Shown: piece after piece, positions 12,501 to 20,727 of the stretch
Numbering within the stretch: the first letter of the stretch is position 1
How the letters are laid out: every line of letters begins with the position of its first letter
DNA from: Rhynchonema sp. JSB1_4
Lineage: Eukaryota > Nematoda > Chromadorea > Monhysterida > Xyalidae
Assembly: GCA_030248065.1 (NCBI GenBank)
Contig: JASAMV010006833.1
Span: 23,901-87,900 of the forward strand
Direction of reading: 5' to 3'
Length of the DNA stretch: 64,000 nucleotides
Position numbers and translations under genes: made by a program
Notes under the pieces: generated by a model
Databases searched by the model: none
Told to the model about the DNA's origin: nothing
What the model saw: only the letters and a program-made list of their open reading frames with translations

Positions 12501-15500
12501 CTAATTTGGTTGTAAAGTATGGATTTTGTTTGCTTTCTTCCATAAGGTTTGTGTTAGTTGCTAAACCATATCCCTTAACTACTTCGTTAAGACCATAAGG
12601 ATATGCTGTGTTAAGTATTTCAATCCAGTTTTGTTCTTTTTTTAAAAGGTTTTGTTTATTCTGGTTAATATTTTCAAGTTCGTCGAGAACGTATATCATC
12701 ATGTTCCTTGAACCGTGTTTTGTAAAGTGTTGTACAAGTTGTGTGGTTTTTGTTGAGTATTCAATATCGTGCTTGTGTTCTTGAAAGCGTGTTTTTAAAG
12801 TTCTTTTTGTTTCACCAACGTATTGTATGTTACAGACTGCGCATTCTATGCAGTAGATGATATTGTTGGAGTTACAGTTGTAATAACCTGTACCAGGTTT
12901 ACAGAAACTTGTGTTTGTGACATTGGATTTGATTGTATTTCTTGAAGTAATATGGTCGCATGTTTTACAATTATTTTTGTCGCATGCTTTTGTATGTTTG
13001 TGCTTGACTTGGTTTGTAGTTTTTATAATTTTAAGTTTTTCATGCGTGTTTTGTATTTGATAAACCGTAAGATTTGAAGGTGGGTTGGGGTTTTGGGAGT
13101 TGTTTGTCCAAAAAGAGTCCAAAAACAAAGAGTGTTTGTTTGAATCGCGATGTACAAGCATGATTGTGCGTAGTTTGGTAGTGACGGTTCTAACCCAAAA
13201 ATTAGGAGAAATACCCACCTATAAGTCGTAGGTACGAATGTAATGGTTTTAACGGAATGCATAAAAAATCATAATATGAACCAAGTCAATGACAGAAAAT
13301 AGGTAGTGTGAAAAACTGTATTCACAATTGGATTTCGCCTAGTTGATAGTACGAGCAAACGTGAATGTTTTGTGAGTGTATGGCACCCGTGAGGGTACCC
13401 AAGACGGGTTGGCAGACACCGAAGTGAATGCCCAAGACGTGAGTAGCACACACCGAAGTGTATGCTCAAGACAGGTTGTACGTAGTAAAAGCGCATGGTA
13501 CATGACAAGTAAAATAATAAAAAATAAATGTACAAAATGGAGGTTTTCTGAAAACCAAGAAATTGAATTTTGGAAAAAGAGTTGTGTTGATATTTGTGCG
13601 AAATTGTTGTGTGGTTGTTTTAGGTTAGGTTTCTAAAGTTTACTATAAGAAAAAGATTAATCGTTTCTTATGCTAGTTCACAAAGAATTTAAGCAATAGA
13701 GAGTAGGCAACGGGCGAACCACAAGTTAGCCTACTTCTATTGTAAGTGTAAAGGGATGCGAGAGCATTGTGTGACTGTTGTATTTAGCAAATTATTGAAA
13801 AAATTAATTTGGAGTCCTGTCTACGCCTAGGTTTCGCGGGGTATTCGAGACCATCGGCGTGACGTTGTGCCCCCCGCTCGTCAGCCGAATAGCACAATCG
13901 CCATGTGAAACTCACTTAGTAAAAATGATAAATTTTAAAAGAAAAAAATTGTCTTTTTAGAGAAAAAAATCTAAGAAATTAATAAATTGTAAATTGTATT
14001 ACTGTTGCAATGTCGATAAGTAATATGAGTAAAACATAATGCTGTTTATGACAAAACTGGGTGTTTTCTAAAAAACGGGGAGTCACACAAGAAAAAAATC
14101 TCCATAGAAAGGGTATTTTGGCGACTTTACGTCATTGGCCTAAAAATCACCCATTTTAGGCCTAAAAATGCCGATTTTAGGCAAAAATTGAGGCGGTTAG
14201 TGTACCTTAGGGGGACCCCCTCCCCCAGGAACTACACTGGCGCGGGTCTCAACTACAGTAGATCCGCAGGGGAACCAGCGCCCGAGTGCGCCATCGGCAA
14301 TACGGTCTTTCGGTACCTGTGCTGAGGTTCTGGTACATATGCTGGATTAGTGTAGTGGCTGGGGGATTCCCCCCTAAGGGGTAGGTACCTCGCAACCACC
14401 CGATGGGGGAAGGGTAGGTACCTTGCAACCATCCCGGAGGGTACCTTGCAACAGTGCTGTGGCTGGGGGCGGGGTGGGGAGACCCCCAAAGGTACAGTAT
14501 CTCCCCCTCGCCGGTACCGTATGTGGCCCCCGCACTGAGGTATAGTATCTCTCCCTCTCTGGTACAGTATATCCCCCAATTTTTTCGAAGTATTACCCCG
14601 AAAGTACCCTTTTTGGTCCAAAATGGCCAAAAATCGGGTCAAAATAGACTAAAAGCGCAAAAATTTGCAATTTTCTGCAAAGAACGACCCAGTTTAGGCC
14701 TAAAATGCCTATTTAGGGAAAAAATTGGAGCGGTTAGTGTACCTGACGCGGCGGTTAGTGTACCTTAGGGGGGACCCCCATAGGAACTATACTGGTTTGA
14801 TCTTGTAATGCAAAATCAATGAGTTTTTTAGTATGAAAAAAATTTGCTCAAGGGCGGAAATTGATTAATAAAAAAAGCTAGTTAAACTCGTGTTTCCGCG
14901 GAGTTACGCATTCTTCGAGAAGCAACCCGCCCACACGAACATATTTTGGCTTTGACCTAAAATCGTCATAGATTTCGATTTCCACTCCTTAAGTGTTGGA
15001 AATACCCGGAATAGAGACCGCCGGAAGACAGCCCAGCCCCCAAATGAACTGAGTAAATTAATAGAGCCCTAGCTGGCAGTGTTGTGGCAGGCAAAGGGTT
15101 GCAAGGTAGCCTTGCGAGCAGTGGTGTAGCTGCCCAGGCGGGGCGGTAACCTGCTGTACTGCAAAAATGTGGGGCGGCGACCTACCTACTGTATCGGCCG
15201 AGCCAAGGGAAACAAATTTTTTTAGGTCTAGATATTGATGAAAATGGACTTTAAAACGCTAATAGCGCGCGATTTTTCGCCTATTTGGAGGAGTGAAAAA
15301 TACTGATTTTATGCCGTTGTGAGCCAAAAATCGCAACCTACTGTACCAGTGTGGACGGCGACGGCGACCAACCTACTATGCCGAGATGCAGCATCGACCT
15401 CCCTCCTGCTGTACCTCCCCCACTCCCCCCAGCTACACCAGTGCTTGGGGGGATGGATCCAGATGGTTGAAGTTTACCCCCACCCCGCTACCCAGCCTCC

Positions 15501-18500
15501 AGAAGGTTACAAGGTACCCTTGAGATCCCAAAAAGGGTGCTTTTTGCATGCATTGTACTGCAAAAAATTGATACTTCTTGCATTTTAGCCGAAAGTTTAC
15601 CTAACATAGCTATAGTGTGGAGGTTTGCGCGCGGAACGCGCGATTTTTGAGATTTTGAGGTCGAAAACACCCATTTTTGCCTTTGAAAACCATTGATGGT
15701 CATGGTCGCAAGGTACCCTCCGGGATGGTTGCAAGCAAGGTACCTACCCTCCCCCCATCCCCCAAGGGGTGGTTGCATGGCGGGGGAATCCGACACTATA
15801 CTTGCGGGCCGGAAAAAAACCGTTTTTTTCGGGAAAAAAAACCGAAAAAAAAACGTTTTTTCCGAGGCCCGGAAAAATACGTTTTTATTTTTCCGGAAAT
15901 TTTTCCAAGTGGCAACTTTTGGAAAAAACTTTTTTTCCAAAAATTTTCGAGATATTTTCCAAGGTTGCGAGGGGATGTTGTCAAAACCAATGTAAATCGG
16001 TACAAAACAGTTCAAAATGAGCACTTTTTAATCTCCAAGTGCATTTTTAGCCTGTTTCAGGCCATTTCCCGACGAAATTTTCTCAAAAAATAGGCGTTTT
16101 TGGACCATGGGTATCCTTAAGTACTGGAAAAATATTTGAAAAAAAACGTTTTTGTTTCCAAAAATATATTTTGCGGAAAAATGCGCAAGTATTTCCGACC
16201 TCCATCCTCTCGGCCACTACACTGCTCCCTGGTCCCTTGTATTCATGTTTTCTCGATACTTTGTTTTTTTATGCCCAGCTGTCATTTGAAATGCTTTATT
16301 CTCTATCTCTAGCTCTTCTTATAGCCAAGTAAAGTGGCACAAGAGCCCATTCTAGCTACAGAATGTCCGTCTATGATTTGCAGCCAATTTCACGTCTCAT
16401 CAACTGTCGAATGGCCGCGTGTCGCACTATGGCCGTAGCAATCTGCCCGTTCACCACACTACGGCTTCAACGCCACGTGGTGGTTTCGAAGGACCAATGA
16501 CGGCACCATGGCGGAAAACGGTGATTATGTTTGACATTTTGTAAAGGCAAACTACGGTAACACGAGCGCGATTTCGGAGGTGGTGCGCTTACAAAACATA
16601 AAGAAAGAGAAAATCATCATGCGCCCCGTTGTATTCTACAACGTGTAACATTTCCCGAATCAGCAGCCACGTATGAATGTTTAACTGATCTGCTACTATA
16701 CTTGGTTGGGCGCTCTGTGTTACTGTTACGACCTAAACCTAAGTCTCTGCACAAATCTCCTTGCATATTTCGCTAAGATTGATACGTACGTTTGACATGA
16801 ACTGGTAACCCATTCCTGTTAGCTTGTGTGCCATTTTTTACCAGCAGTTTCACAGCCAAATTTTCCAGCTGTGCATTTCAGGTGAGCATATTCAAGCAAC
16901 CTGTCACTCTGGTGCACACAACCAGCAAACAGACCAAAGCCACGCCAAGTAACAATCCAGCCCTGATCTCGAAAGCCAGCAGCACGAAGGATAAACCGAA
17001 ACAGGTGCAAACGTATTATTCGAGCGCTTGGCATCATGCGGGGCACGGGGCAGTGACCTTGATGCAAGTATTAAATTTTTTTCAAAACAATCTTTGTTCG
17101 TGATCCACGTTAGGGTGCTGTGCGGTATTTGGGGGATGCCGACACCCGACGCCTGCACTACGAAATGACCTGACACCAGGATGTTTTTTTTCAAAAATGG
17201 GCAGGGGCGAAAATAGCCACTTGCCAAACTCAAAATTCAAGTAGCGATCGGAACCAAACGTTTTATTTTGGTACTAAAATCAATCAGCAGTTGCAAGCGC
17301 GCCAACTTTTTGGACAATTTGAACAGGTGGACGACAAAATTTGCGTGGAAAGCAGTTCAGTCATCCAGATAAATAACTAAAGTGCTCAACATAGTCACAT
17401 TATGCAAGTGGCGATAATCCCCATCTGACCCGTAACTTGCCAAGTGGCGATTTGGAAATCTCAAGTGTCAAGTGGAGAAGTCGCCACCTCTGGTGGCTTT
17501 CTAAAAACCCTGACACCCAAACATCAGATCAAACACAAACACCCGAACACCTGTTGGTCATTAGGGTTAGACGGATGTCGGGTGTCGGATGACAAAACAG
17601 TGCAGGTGTCTTGTGTCGGATGCCTCCAATGTCGGTGTCGTTTTTTTTGGGACCCGACGCTTACGGATCTAAATATTTTGCTGAGAGAAGAAGTTTTGTG
17701 AGAAAATTTTCTTCGAACCGAATGTTTCTGAAGGCGCAGAATGTTACATTTTGTCGTTTATTTCGTTCAAAAAAACTTGAATTCAGTAAATTGAGCCAAA
17801 AATTTGCATTAAAATGAGAAAATGAGCAAGGTATTGTCTGTTTTTGGTTCAAGGGCTAGATGGCGGGTGTCGGGTCTTTTTAGAACTGTCAGGTGTCGGC
17901 TTTTTTCTCAGATGTCGGGTGTCGGGTACTTCCAGATGTCAGATGTCGGGTACCCCCGACCACTTGGAACGGAAGGAGCCGGAGCCGATACACAAACACC
18001 CGACAACTGCACCTGCCACACCGCACCTTAGTCCACGCGAACATTTTGTAAATTGACGGTGTTATTATCCGATTGCTGTGAGACCAGGTCCGTGTTCTGT
18101 TGCAGGTGTTCTGGGCCAAGCGACTCGAACGTCTGCGTTGTATGCGTCCGTTGACCGGGGCCGATTTTGACACACAACAACAGCAGGAGAGTGACACGCG
18201 AACCTCAAATAATCGTGATGTTGACGGAACGGCTGAACAGACGGCACTGCCAAGTCGTATACAACGTGAGTTGGCTACATGAGCCCATCAGTCAACTGAC
18301 TGAACCGTGGCTTAGCTACTAAACTAAAATGGACTTGGTGTCGAAAGTGGAAATTTGGCGCTAGAGTTAAAAAACAAGTCTTGGAGGCAGGAATTTATGA
18401 AATATCAAGAATTTTGCTTTTCATACAACTGGCCGGAAAATTGAGCCCGAACAGGCGCAGCAGGCGTGCACAAACATGAATCACATCCGCCAAACAAATT

Positions 18501-19470
18501 TCGTAGCCAGTTAGCTATGCATTTGCAGCACTCGGTCCGGACGTGGACGAAGTGACGGCGGTGGCGAGTCTGAACGCAGCGCTGTCCAATTCCAGTCCCC
18601 AATGTCATCCCGTCATGGGACAGACAAATCCAAAACGTAATCTCGACTCAAACATTGCTGCATTCGTCAATTCCGACCAACCGTTGATGCAGGTGGGCCA
18701 TTTTATTGCTTAGTGCTACAGCCCACTATGTTATACTTGCGTATTTTTCCGCAAAATATATTTTTGGAAAAAAACCGTTTTTTTCCGAAAAAAACCGTTT
18801 GTTTCCAAATATTTTTCCAGTACTTAAGGATACCCATGGTCCAAAAACGCCTATTTTGGAGAAAATTTTGTCGGGAAATGGCCTGAACTAGGCTAAAAAT
18901 GCACTTGGAGATTAAAAAGTGCTAATTTTGAACTGTTTAGCACCGATTTACATCGGTTTTGACAACATCCTTTCGCAACCTTTGGAAATATTTCGGAAAT
19001 TTTTGGGGAAAAAAGCGTTTTTTCCAAAAGTTGCCACTTGGAAAAATTTCCGGAAAAATAAAAACGTATTTTTCCGGGCCTCGGAAAAAAACGGTTTTTT
19101 TCGGTTTTTTCGGAAAAAACGGTTTTTTTCCGGCCCGCAAGTATACACTATGTGTTCTGAAAAATCTTTTTTGTATCTGTACAAGCGTGCAATTCGGTTG
19201 CTGAACCAGATTGTGTTCATGTTTAATGTTCACGGTCATGTATCGCTGATTTTTTGCTCCCTTATGGAATCTGACATATTTTCGTTAGTTGTCAGAACGT
19301 TGGTGGCCACAATAGGAGGGTGCTGAATGCTGTGGTGAATTGCGTGATAAAATCAGATTTCAATAATGTTTCAGGCGGTGGTCGTGAGCGATCAGGATAT
19401 TCTGACGCAAGAGAAACGAGTGTTGGATTCGCGTCGCAGGCTGGAAGAGCTTCGCAAACATTTTGGATAA
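9546..19470 (+). CDS. MBD2: MBD2/3-like NuRD subunit lacking a visible MBD
   Basis: Nuclear NuRD co-repressor scaffold, about 253 residues. Exons: 9546-9627 (leader from about 9523 after a CTTAG acceptor), 16384-16520, 16882-17004, 18106-18265, 18529-18692, 19375-19470 (TAA); all phases agree. Exon 3 has SIFKQPVTLVHTTS and exon 4 VFWAKRLERLR, the MBD2/3 signature (vertebrate SIFKQPVT, then FWEKRLQGL). Exon 5 has LGPDVDEVTAVASLNAALS, like the family's VGPGSNDETLLSAVASAL. Exon 6 encodes the C-terminal coiled coil (VVVSDQDILTQEKRVL, then RRRLEELRK) that binds GATAD2/p66 in vertebrates. No methyl-CpG-binding domain is visible between the CHD stop and exon 1. The N-terminus is Gly/His/Ser-rich instead, like the MBD-less nematode homologue. 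Intron 1 (6.8 kb) holds the Penelope-like element and several MITEs. Start codon choice is uncertain. Confidence 0.87.
9705..9980. mobile_element. Half of a hAT-type MITE plus C/A-rich simple sequence, abutting the Penelope-like element
   Basis: Begins CAGTGTAGTTCCTGGGGG and runs through the CGGTTAGTGTACC and TTTAGGCC motifs seen in the 8551 element, here in inverted orientation. It stops in a run of C and A (about 9944-9980) at the left terminal repeat of the retroelement. Only the half corresponding to the distal part of the 8551 copy is present. Its outer flank (CCTGTCGG) does not match the flank of the right-hand half at 14239. Confidence 0.65.
9981..10322 (-). repeat. 3' pseudo-LTR of the Penelope-like element
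   Basis: 342-bp direct repeat, nearly identical to 13750-14087. It starts AAAGGGATGCGAGAGC and ends GGGAGTCACA in plus-strand reading. The stop codon of the retroelement frame lies about 10 bp inside this end. Contains a hammerhead-like core at 10062-10115. Confidence 0.88.
10062..10115 (-). ncRNA. Hammerhead-like ribozyme core in the 3' pseudo-LTR (candidate)
   Basis: Identical in arrangement to the core at 13831-13884. On the minus strand it reads CTGACGA, then GCGGGG, a 30-nt loop, CCCCGC, then GAAAC. Canonical stems I and III are not evident. See the entry for the other copy. Confidence 0.4.
10333..13218 (-). CDS. Penelope-like element polyprotein: GIY-YIG endonuclease then reverse transcriptase
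   Basis: 961 codons without a stop. The protein nicks target DNA and copies its own RNA there. Residues about 119-205 form a GIY-YIG domain: IIYCIEC and QYVGET give the two half-motifs, R139/R144 lie in the following helix, and E195 is the likely metal ligand before ILN. Cys126, Cys129 and downstream His148-His168 form the CCHH set reported as usual for Penelope-like endonucleases; further Cys pairs lie at 79-87 and 106-115. A CxC motif sits at 407-409, the linker hallmark of the N-terminal-endonuclease clade. Reverse transcriptase follows: fingers and palm with KGIPMGG near 764-770 and the catalytic YVDD at 805-808. Lys/Asn-rich composition differs sharply from neighbouring host exons. No in-frame UGA/selenocysteine is seen. 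The Met at 13218 is the first available; translation could start later. Confidence 0.9.
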   Translation of the reverse strand: MGISPNFWVRTVTTKLRTIMLVHRDSNKHSLFLDSFWTNNSQNPNPPSNLTVYQIQNTHEKLKIIKTTNQVKHKHTKACDKNNCKTCDHITSRNTIKSNVTNTSFCKPGTGYYNCNSNNIIYCIECAVCNIQYVGETKRTLKTRFQEHKHDIEYSTKTTQLVQHFTKHGSRNMMIYVLDELENINQNKQNLLKKEQNWIEILNTAYPYGLNEVVKGYGLATNTNLMEESKQNPYFTTKLDRRYRYRGNKRSRSKILDTNVLETVESLQNQDNMNNVYRFLKSCSKKTLNYAYKKINSHNCDPTTKALIMGFFVGYYDKQLTKQQPDKKKDRIVVPFINKQVEVLNLGRLYNNKTLKRKHNINHTNDIEIVYKYNTKFCMKLYNYNSTVKNINIKEFIEKYKHNKNSCNCKESMYTDPIHGHIITGNPKVLNIPRLENLMLKGTNYRSPKQSNANNIIQECIKPFKKYLTNKQKSHNDNYYTELSKIMTNNLRKFKIPEIYPNNNIQEHIDAIHEKYVITCVDKASYNYAIMCKTFYIETILKTIGLIGTNNTTYVQSNYTIDGLKQYHESITKTFIPNFKYNSEPTIPNLYCIPKFHKNPIKFREISGASKATTKPLAELLLYILKFFKKHFIAYTKKSEHRSNKKLYISVDNSYQVAKTIHDKLSNRHIYSAASYDFSTLYTELKHDTILKAMNFLITLLCNNQKQSIAVPYNYNYSKIFYCDDTFTSQRHITFHKTNIMKLINTVLSQSYISVGNMIWHQIKGIPMGGNASSLLADLTLSAEEFKFLSQKNKGIYIDTPIFRYVDDTLVINYNFDKIHKEIYPKELKLNKEASNNTINYLDLTIETKTQKIHLYDKTNHFKFWISKYFDADSCVHSRLLKGMITGQCIRFNRLLATKEQWLEAVTHMCRKLMERGFKKPAIIDIILHYLTRYRKQLWKYNLLNKKLIHKHIIKKLTTAI
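13750..14087 (-). repeat. 5' pseudo-LTR of the Penelope-like element
   Basis: 338-bp direct repeat upstream of the reverse-transcriptase frame on the minus strand, matching 9981-10322 apart from shorter A runs. It is followed on the right by a MITE half starting near 14090. It carries the second hammerhead-like core and presumably the promoter, since Penelope pseudo-LTRs are known to do so. Confidence 0.88.
13831..13884 (-). ncRNA. Hammerhead-like ribozyme core in the 5' pseudo-LTR (candidate)
   Basis: Minus strand: CTGACGA (13884-13878) matches the CUGANGA core. GCGGGG follows at once and pairs perfectly with CCCCGC next to GAAAC (13835-13831), giving a 6-bp stem II and the GAAA box in the right order. 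After GAAA, a 2-bp AC/GT stem III around CTAGGC and a GTA cleavage triplet are possible. The flanks do not form an obvious stem I. Competing interleaved pairings also exist (TTGTGC with GCACAA, TATTCG with CGAATA), so the fold could be something else. It lies sense to the retroelement, where canonical Penelope elements carry hammerheads. Confidence 0.42.
14088..14239. mobile_element. Second MITE half, mirror of 9705-9980
   Basis: Starts just after the right pseudo-LTR, runs through GGTATTTTGGCGACTTT, the TTTTAGGCCTAAAAATG motif and CGGTTAGTGTACC, and ends CCAGGAACTACACTG. It corresponds to the same distal half of the 8551 family as the left flank, but in the opposite orientation. Confidence 0.65.
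14343..14794. repeat. Two fused, truncated MITE fragments
   Basis: 14343-14451 starts TAGTGTAGTGGCTGGGGG and carries GGTAGGTACCTTGCAACC motifs also found near 15704-15785. 14452 begins CAGTGCTGTGGCTGGGGG, and the block ends at 14794 with GGAACTATACTG. Flanks (CCTTGCAA and GTTTGATC) do not match, so these are broken copies. 14795-15076 shows only A/T-rich sequence with a CCGGAATAGAG-like remnant. Confidence 0.5.
15119..15443. mobile_element. Nested hAT-type MITE
   Basis: Ends CAGTGGTGTAGCTG and imperfect inverse CAGCTACACCAGTG. Flanks CTTGCGAG and CTTGGGGG match at 6 of 8 positions. It repeats motifs such as CCTACTGTACC. Confidence 0.5.
15797..16193. mobile_element. MITE of the TATACTTGCG family
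   Basis: Ends TATACTTGCG and inverse CGCAAGTATT. Flanks TCCGACAC (15789-15796) and TCCGACCT (16194-16201) match at 6 of 8 positions. The interior is runs of A/T interrupted by CCG/CGG (GGAAAAAAACCG-like). It is an inverted relative of 18732-19145. Confidence 0.65.
16544..16700. mobile_element. Truncated copy of the TA/AAGGCAAAC MITE family
   Basis: Starts after TA at 16542-16543 with AAGGCAAACTACGG and contains the CACGAGC..CGATTTCGGAGGTGG segment shared with 24351-24535 and 45767-45955. The right inverted end is missing. Confidence 0.55.
17125..17970. repeat. GTGTCGG-repeat region in an MBD2/3 intron
   Basis: Clusters of GTGTCGG/ATGTCGG words occur at 17565-17645 and 17865-17960, with the inverse (CCGACACCCGACG) near 17130. 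Two stretches of the TTGCCAAGTGGCGA type lie between them. Probably a degenerate element; boundaries are not resolved. Confidence 0.35.
18732..19145. mobile_element. TATACTTGCG-family MITE with perfect 8-bp target duplication
   Basis: A 414-bp element with ends TATACTTGCG and CGCAAGTATA, flanked by CACTATGT at 18724-18731 and 19146-19153. It lies in the last intron of the MBD2/3 gene, inverted relative to the copy at 15797. Interior rich in GGAAAAAAACCG-type runs. Confidence 0.8.
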
Positions 19471-20727
19471 TAGTGTATCACACTCTGTGATTTCGCTGTT
19501 CTTGAAAAAATGGGCGTCAAATGTAAAATTAGTCTGCGATTCATTTGGTTGTCAAGTAATTTTTGAAAAGTGGAAATCCAAATGCCAAGTGCATCTCGTG
19601 AGTTCTGTTATTTCGACTGTGACGGTAGCGAATGGCCCGTTGTTGGCCCTTGTACAATGCAATGTGCTTTTACATCATCCAACCATCTCATTCGGTTTGT
19701 CTAACATGAATGTGGTTTCACGTTGTTTCGTCAATCGATAAACTGTATTTCTCCATTTTTGTTGCACAACATTTCCGAGTAAACGAAACGTCAAGATAGT
19801 ATGGTGCATTTCGTTTTGTTCAATCAAGCTGTTGTCATCCAACACTACGGCTGAGCATGACGGCTGCCCGTCTCGTATCTGCTGCATTTGTGATTGGTCT
19901 TCCTTGATTTTGTCGTCGTACAGCTTCTGATTTTCAAAAATGGTCAGGTCGATTGCCATCAACCATATTTGAAATGTTGACACTTTCAACAATGCACGTG
20001 TATGGTGTTTCACTGCACTCACTATGCGTGTATAGGATGGCCAACGTCTTGACGCGTCCGTCCATCAAGTCCGTCCGTATTTTCGCACATTTTGTGTGTT
20101 GACTTGCACAATCACAATTGTTGTCGGTGTACCTAGATGTTGTTCGTATCGTTAATGTTTATCGTGGCGGTAAGAGAACTGCACGCGCGTGCTTGAGTGG
20201 GGAAATCAGTTTTGTAGTGGCCCAAAAAAGACTTCCCAATCACGTGGTGAAGAGTATGTGTGTATTTGTTGTTTTCAGCGACCTAACAAATATACTGTTC
20301 AGTCTTGTTCATTTATAATTTATGCTCTGCCTGTTATTTTATGCTTGTTTATGCATGTAATCTAATCTTTTCTCCAAAGATGCATAGCGTGAAGTTGTGG
20401 ACTTGTGTCTGGAAAATTGGGGCACAAATTCCCAATCAAAAGTCGACTTTCTGTGTTATGTGAAATAGCATACGCAATTGGTAATTAAGATTTGGCATGG
20501 CCATGGCTACGGCTTACAAATGTTTCCCGTCTGGCAATTATTCATCTGATTCTGTTTGAGGTTAATATACCGCATTTTACCGTTGCCGCACATAACCAAC
20601 AAAAGTGTCCAACAGAGTCCGCACTTCGGCCAACCCGTGGTCAACATTGCAGATCTGCTGCGAGTGTCGTCGTCAGTGGCGACGTGGTCTCACTACCGTA
20701 ATCCAACTTACCGTATTCCCCATCCGA
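19471..20727. other. Intergenic region between the MBD2/3 and VPS34 genes
   Basis: No recognisable coding exon, RNA gene or repeat. It should contain the MBD2/3 3' UTR and the VPS34 promoter and 5' UTR, none of which I can delimit. Confidence 0.4.

Larger units (their letters stand above)
9981..14087 (-). mobile_element. Complete Penelope-like retroelement with N-terminal GIY-YIG endonuclease (Naiad-type)
   Basis: About 4.1 kb inside intron 1 of the MBD2/3 gene, in the opposite orientation to it. Near-identical direct repeats lie at 9981-10322 and 13750-14087, differing by a few A-run indels and single bases. They match the pseudo-LTRs of Penelope-like elements. A single uninterrupted frame (10333-13218) encodes endonuclease and reverse transcriptase in permuted order. 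The 5' leader (13219-13749) is non-coding. The left flank is a C/A microsatellite-like tract, which fits the reported microsatellite preference of N-terminal-endonuclease Penelope-like elements. The intact frame and very similar repeats suggest recent activity. No clear target duplication was found. Confidence 0.88.
15077..16224. mobile_element. Old hAT-type element carrying two nested insertions
   Basis: Ends are CAGTGTTGTGGC and the inverse GCCACTACACTG, flanked by CTAGCTGG (15069-15076) and CTCCCTGG (16225-16232), 6 of 8 matching. Inside are the separate elements at 15119-15443 and 15797-16193. No coding sequence. Confidence 0.55.

Noticed and set aside
15488..16093. Phe/Lys-rich frames of 100-178 codons on both strands
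   Set aside because: Produced by GGAAAAAAACCG runs of the TATACTTGCG MITE; the same peptides recur at 18.9-19.2 kb in the inverted copy.
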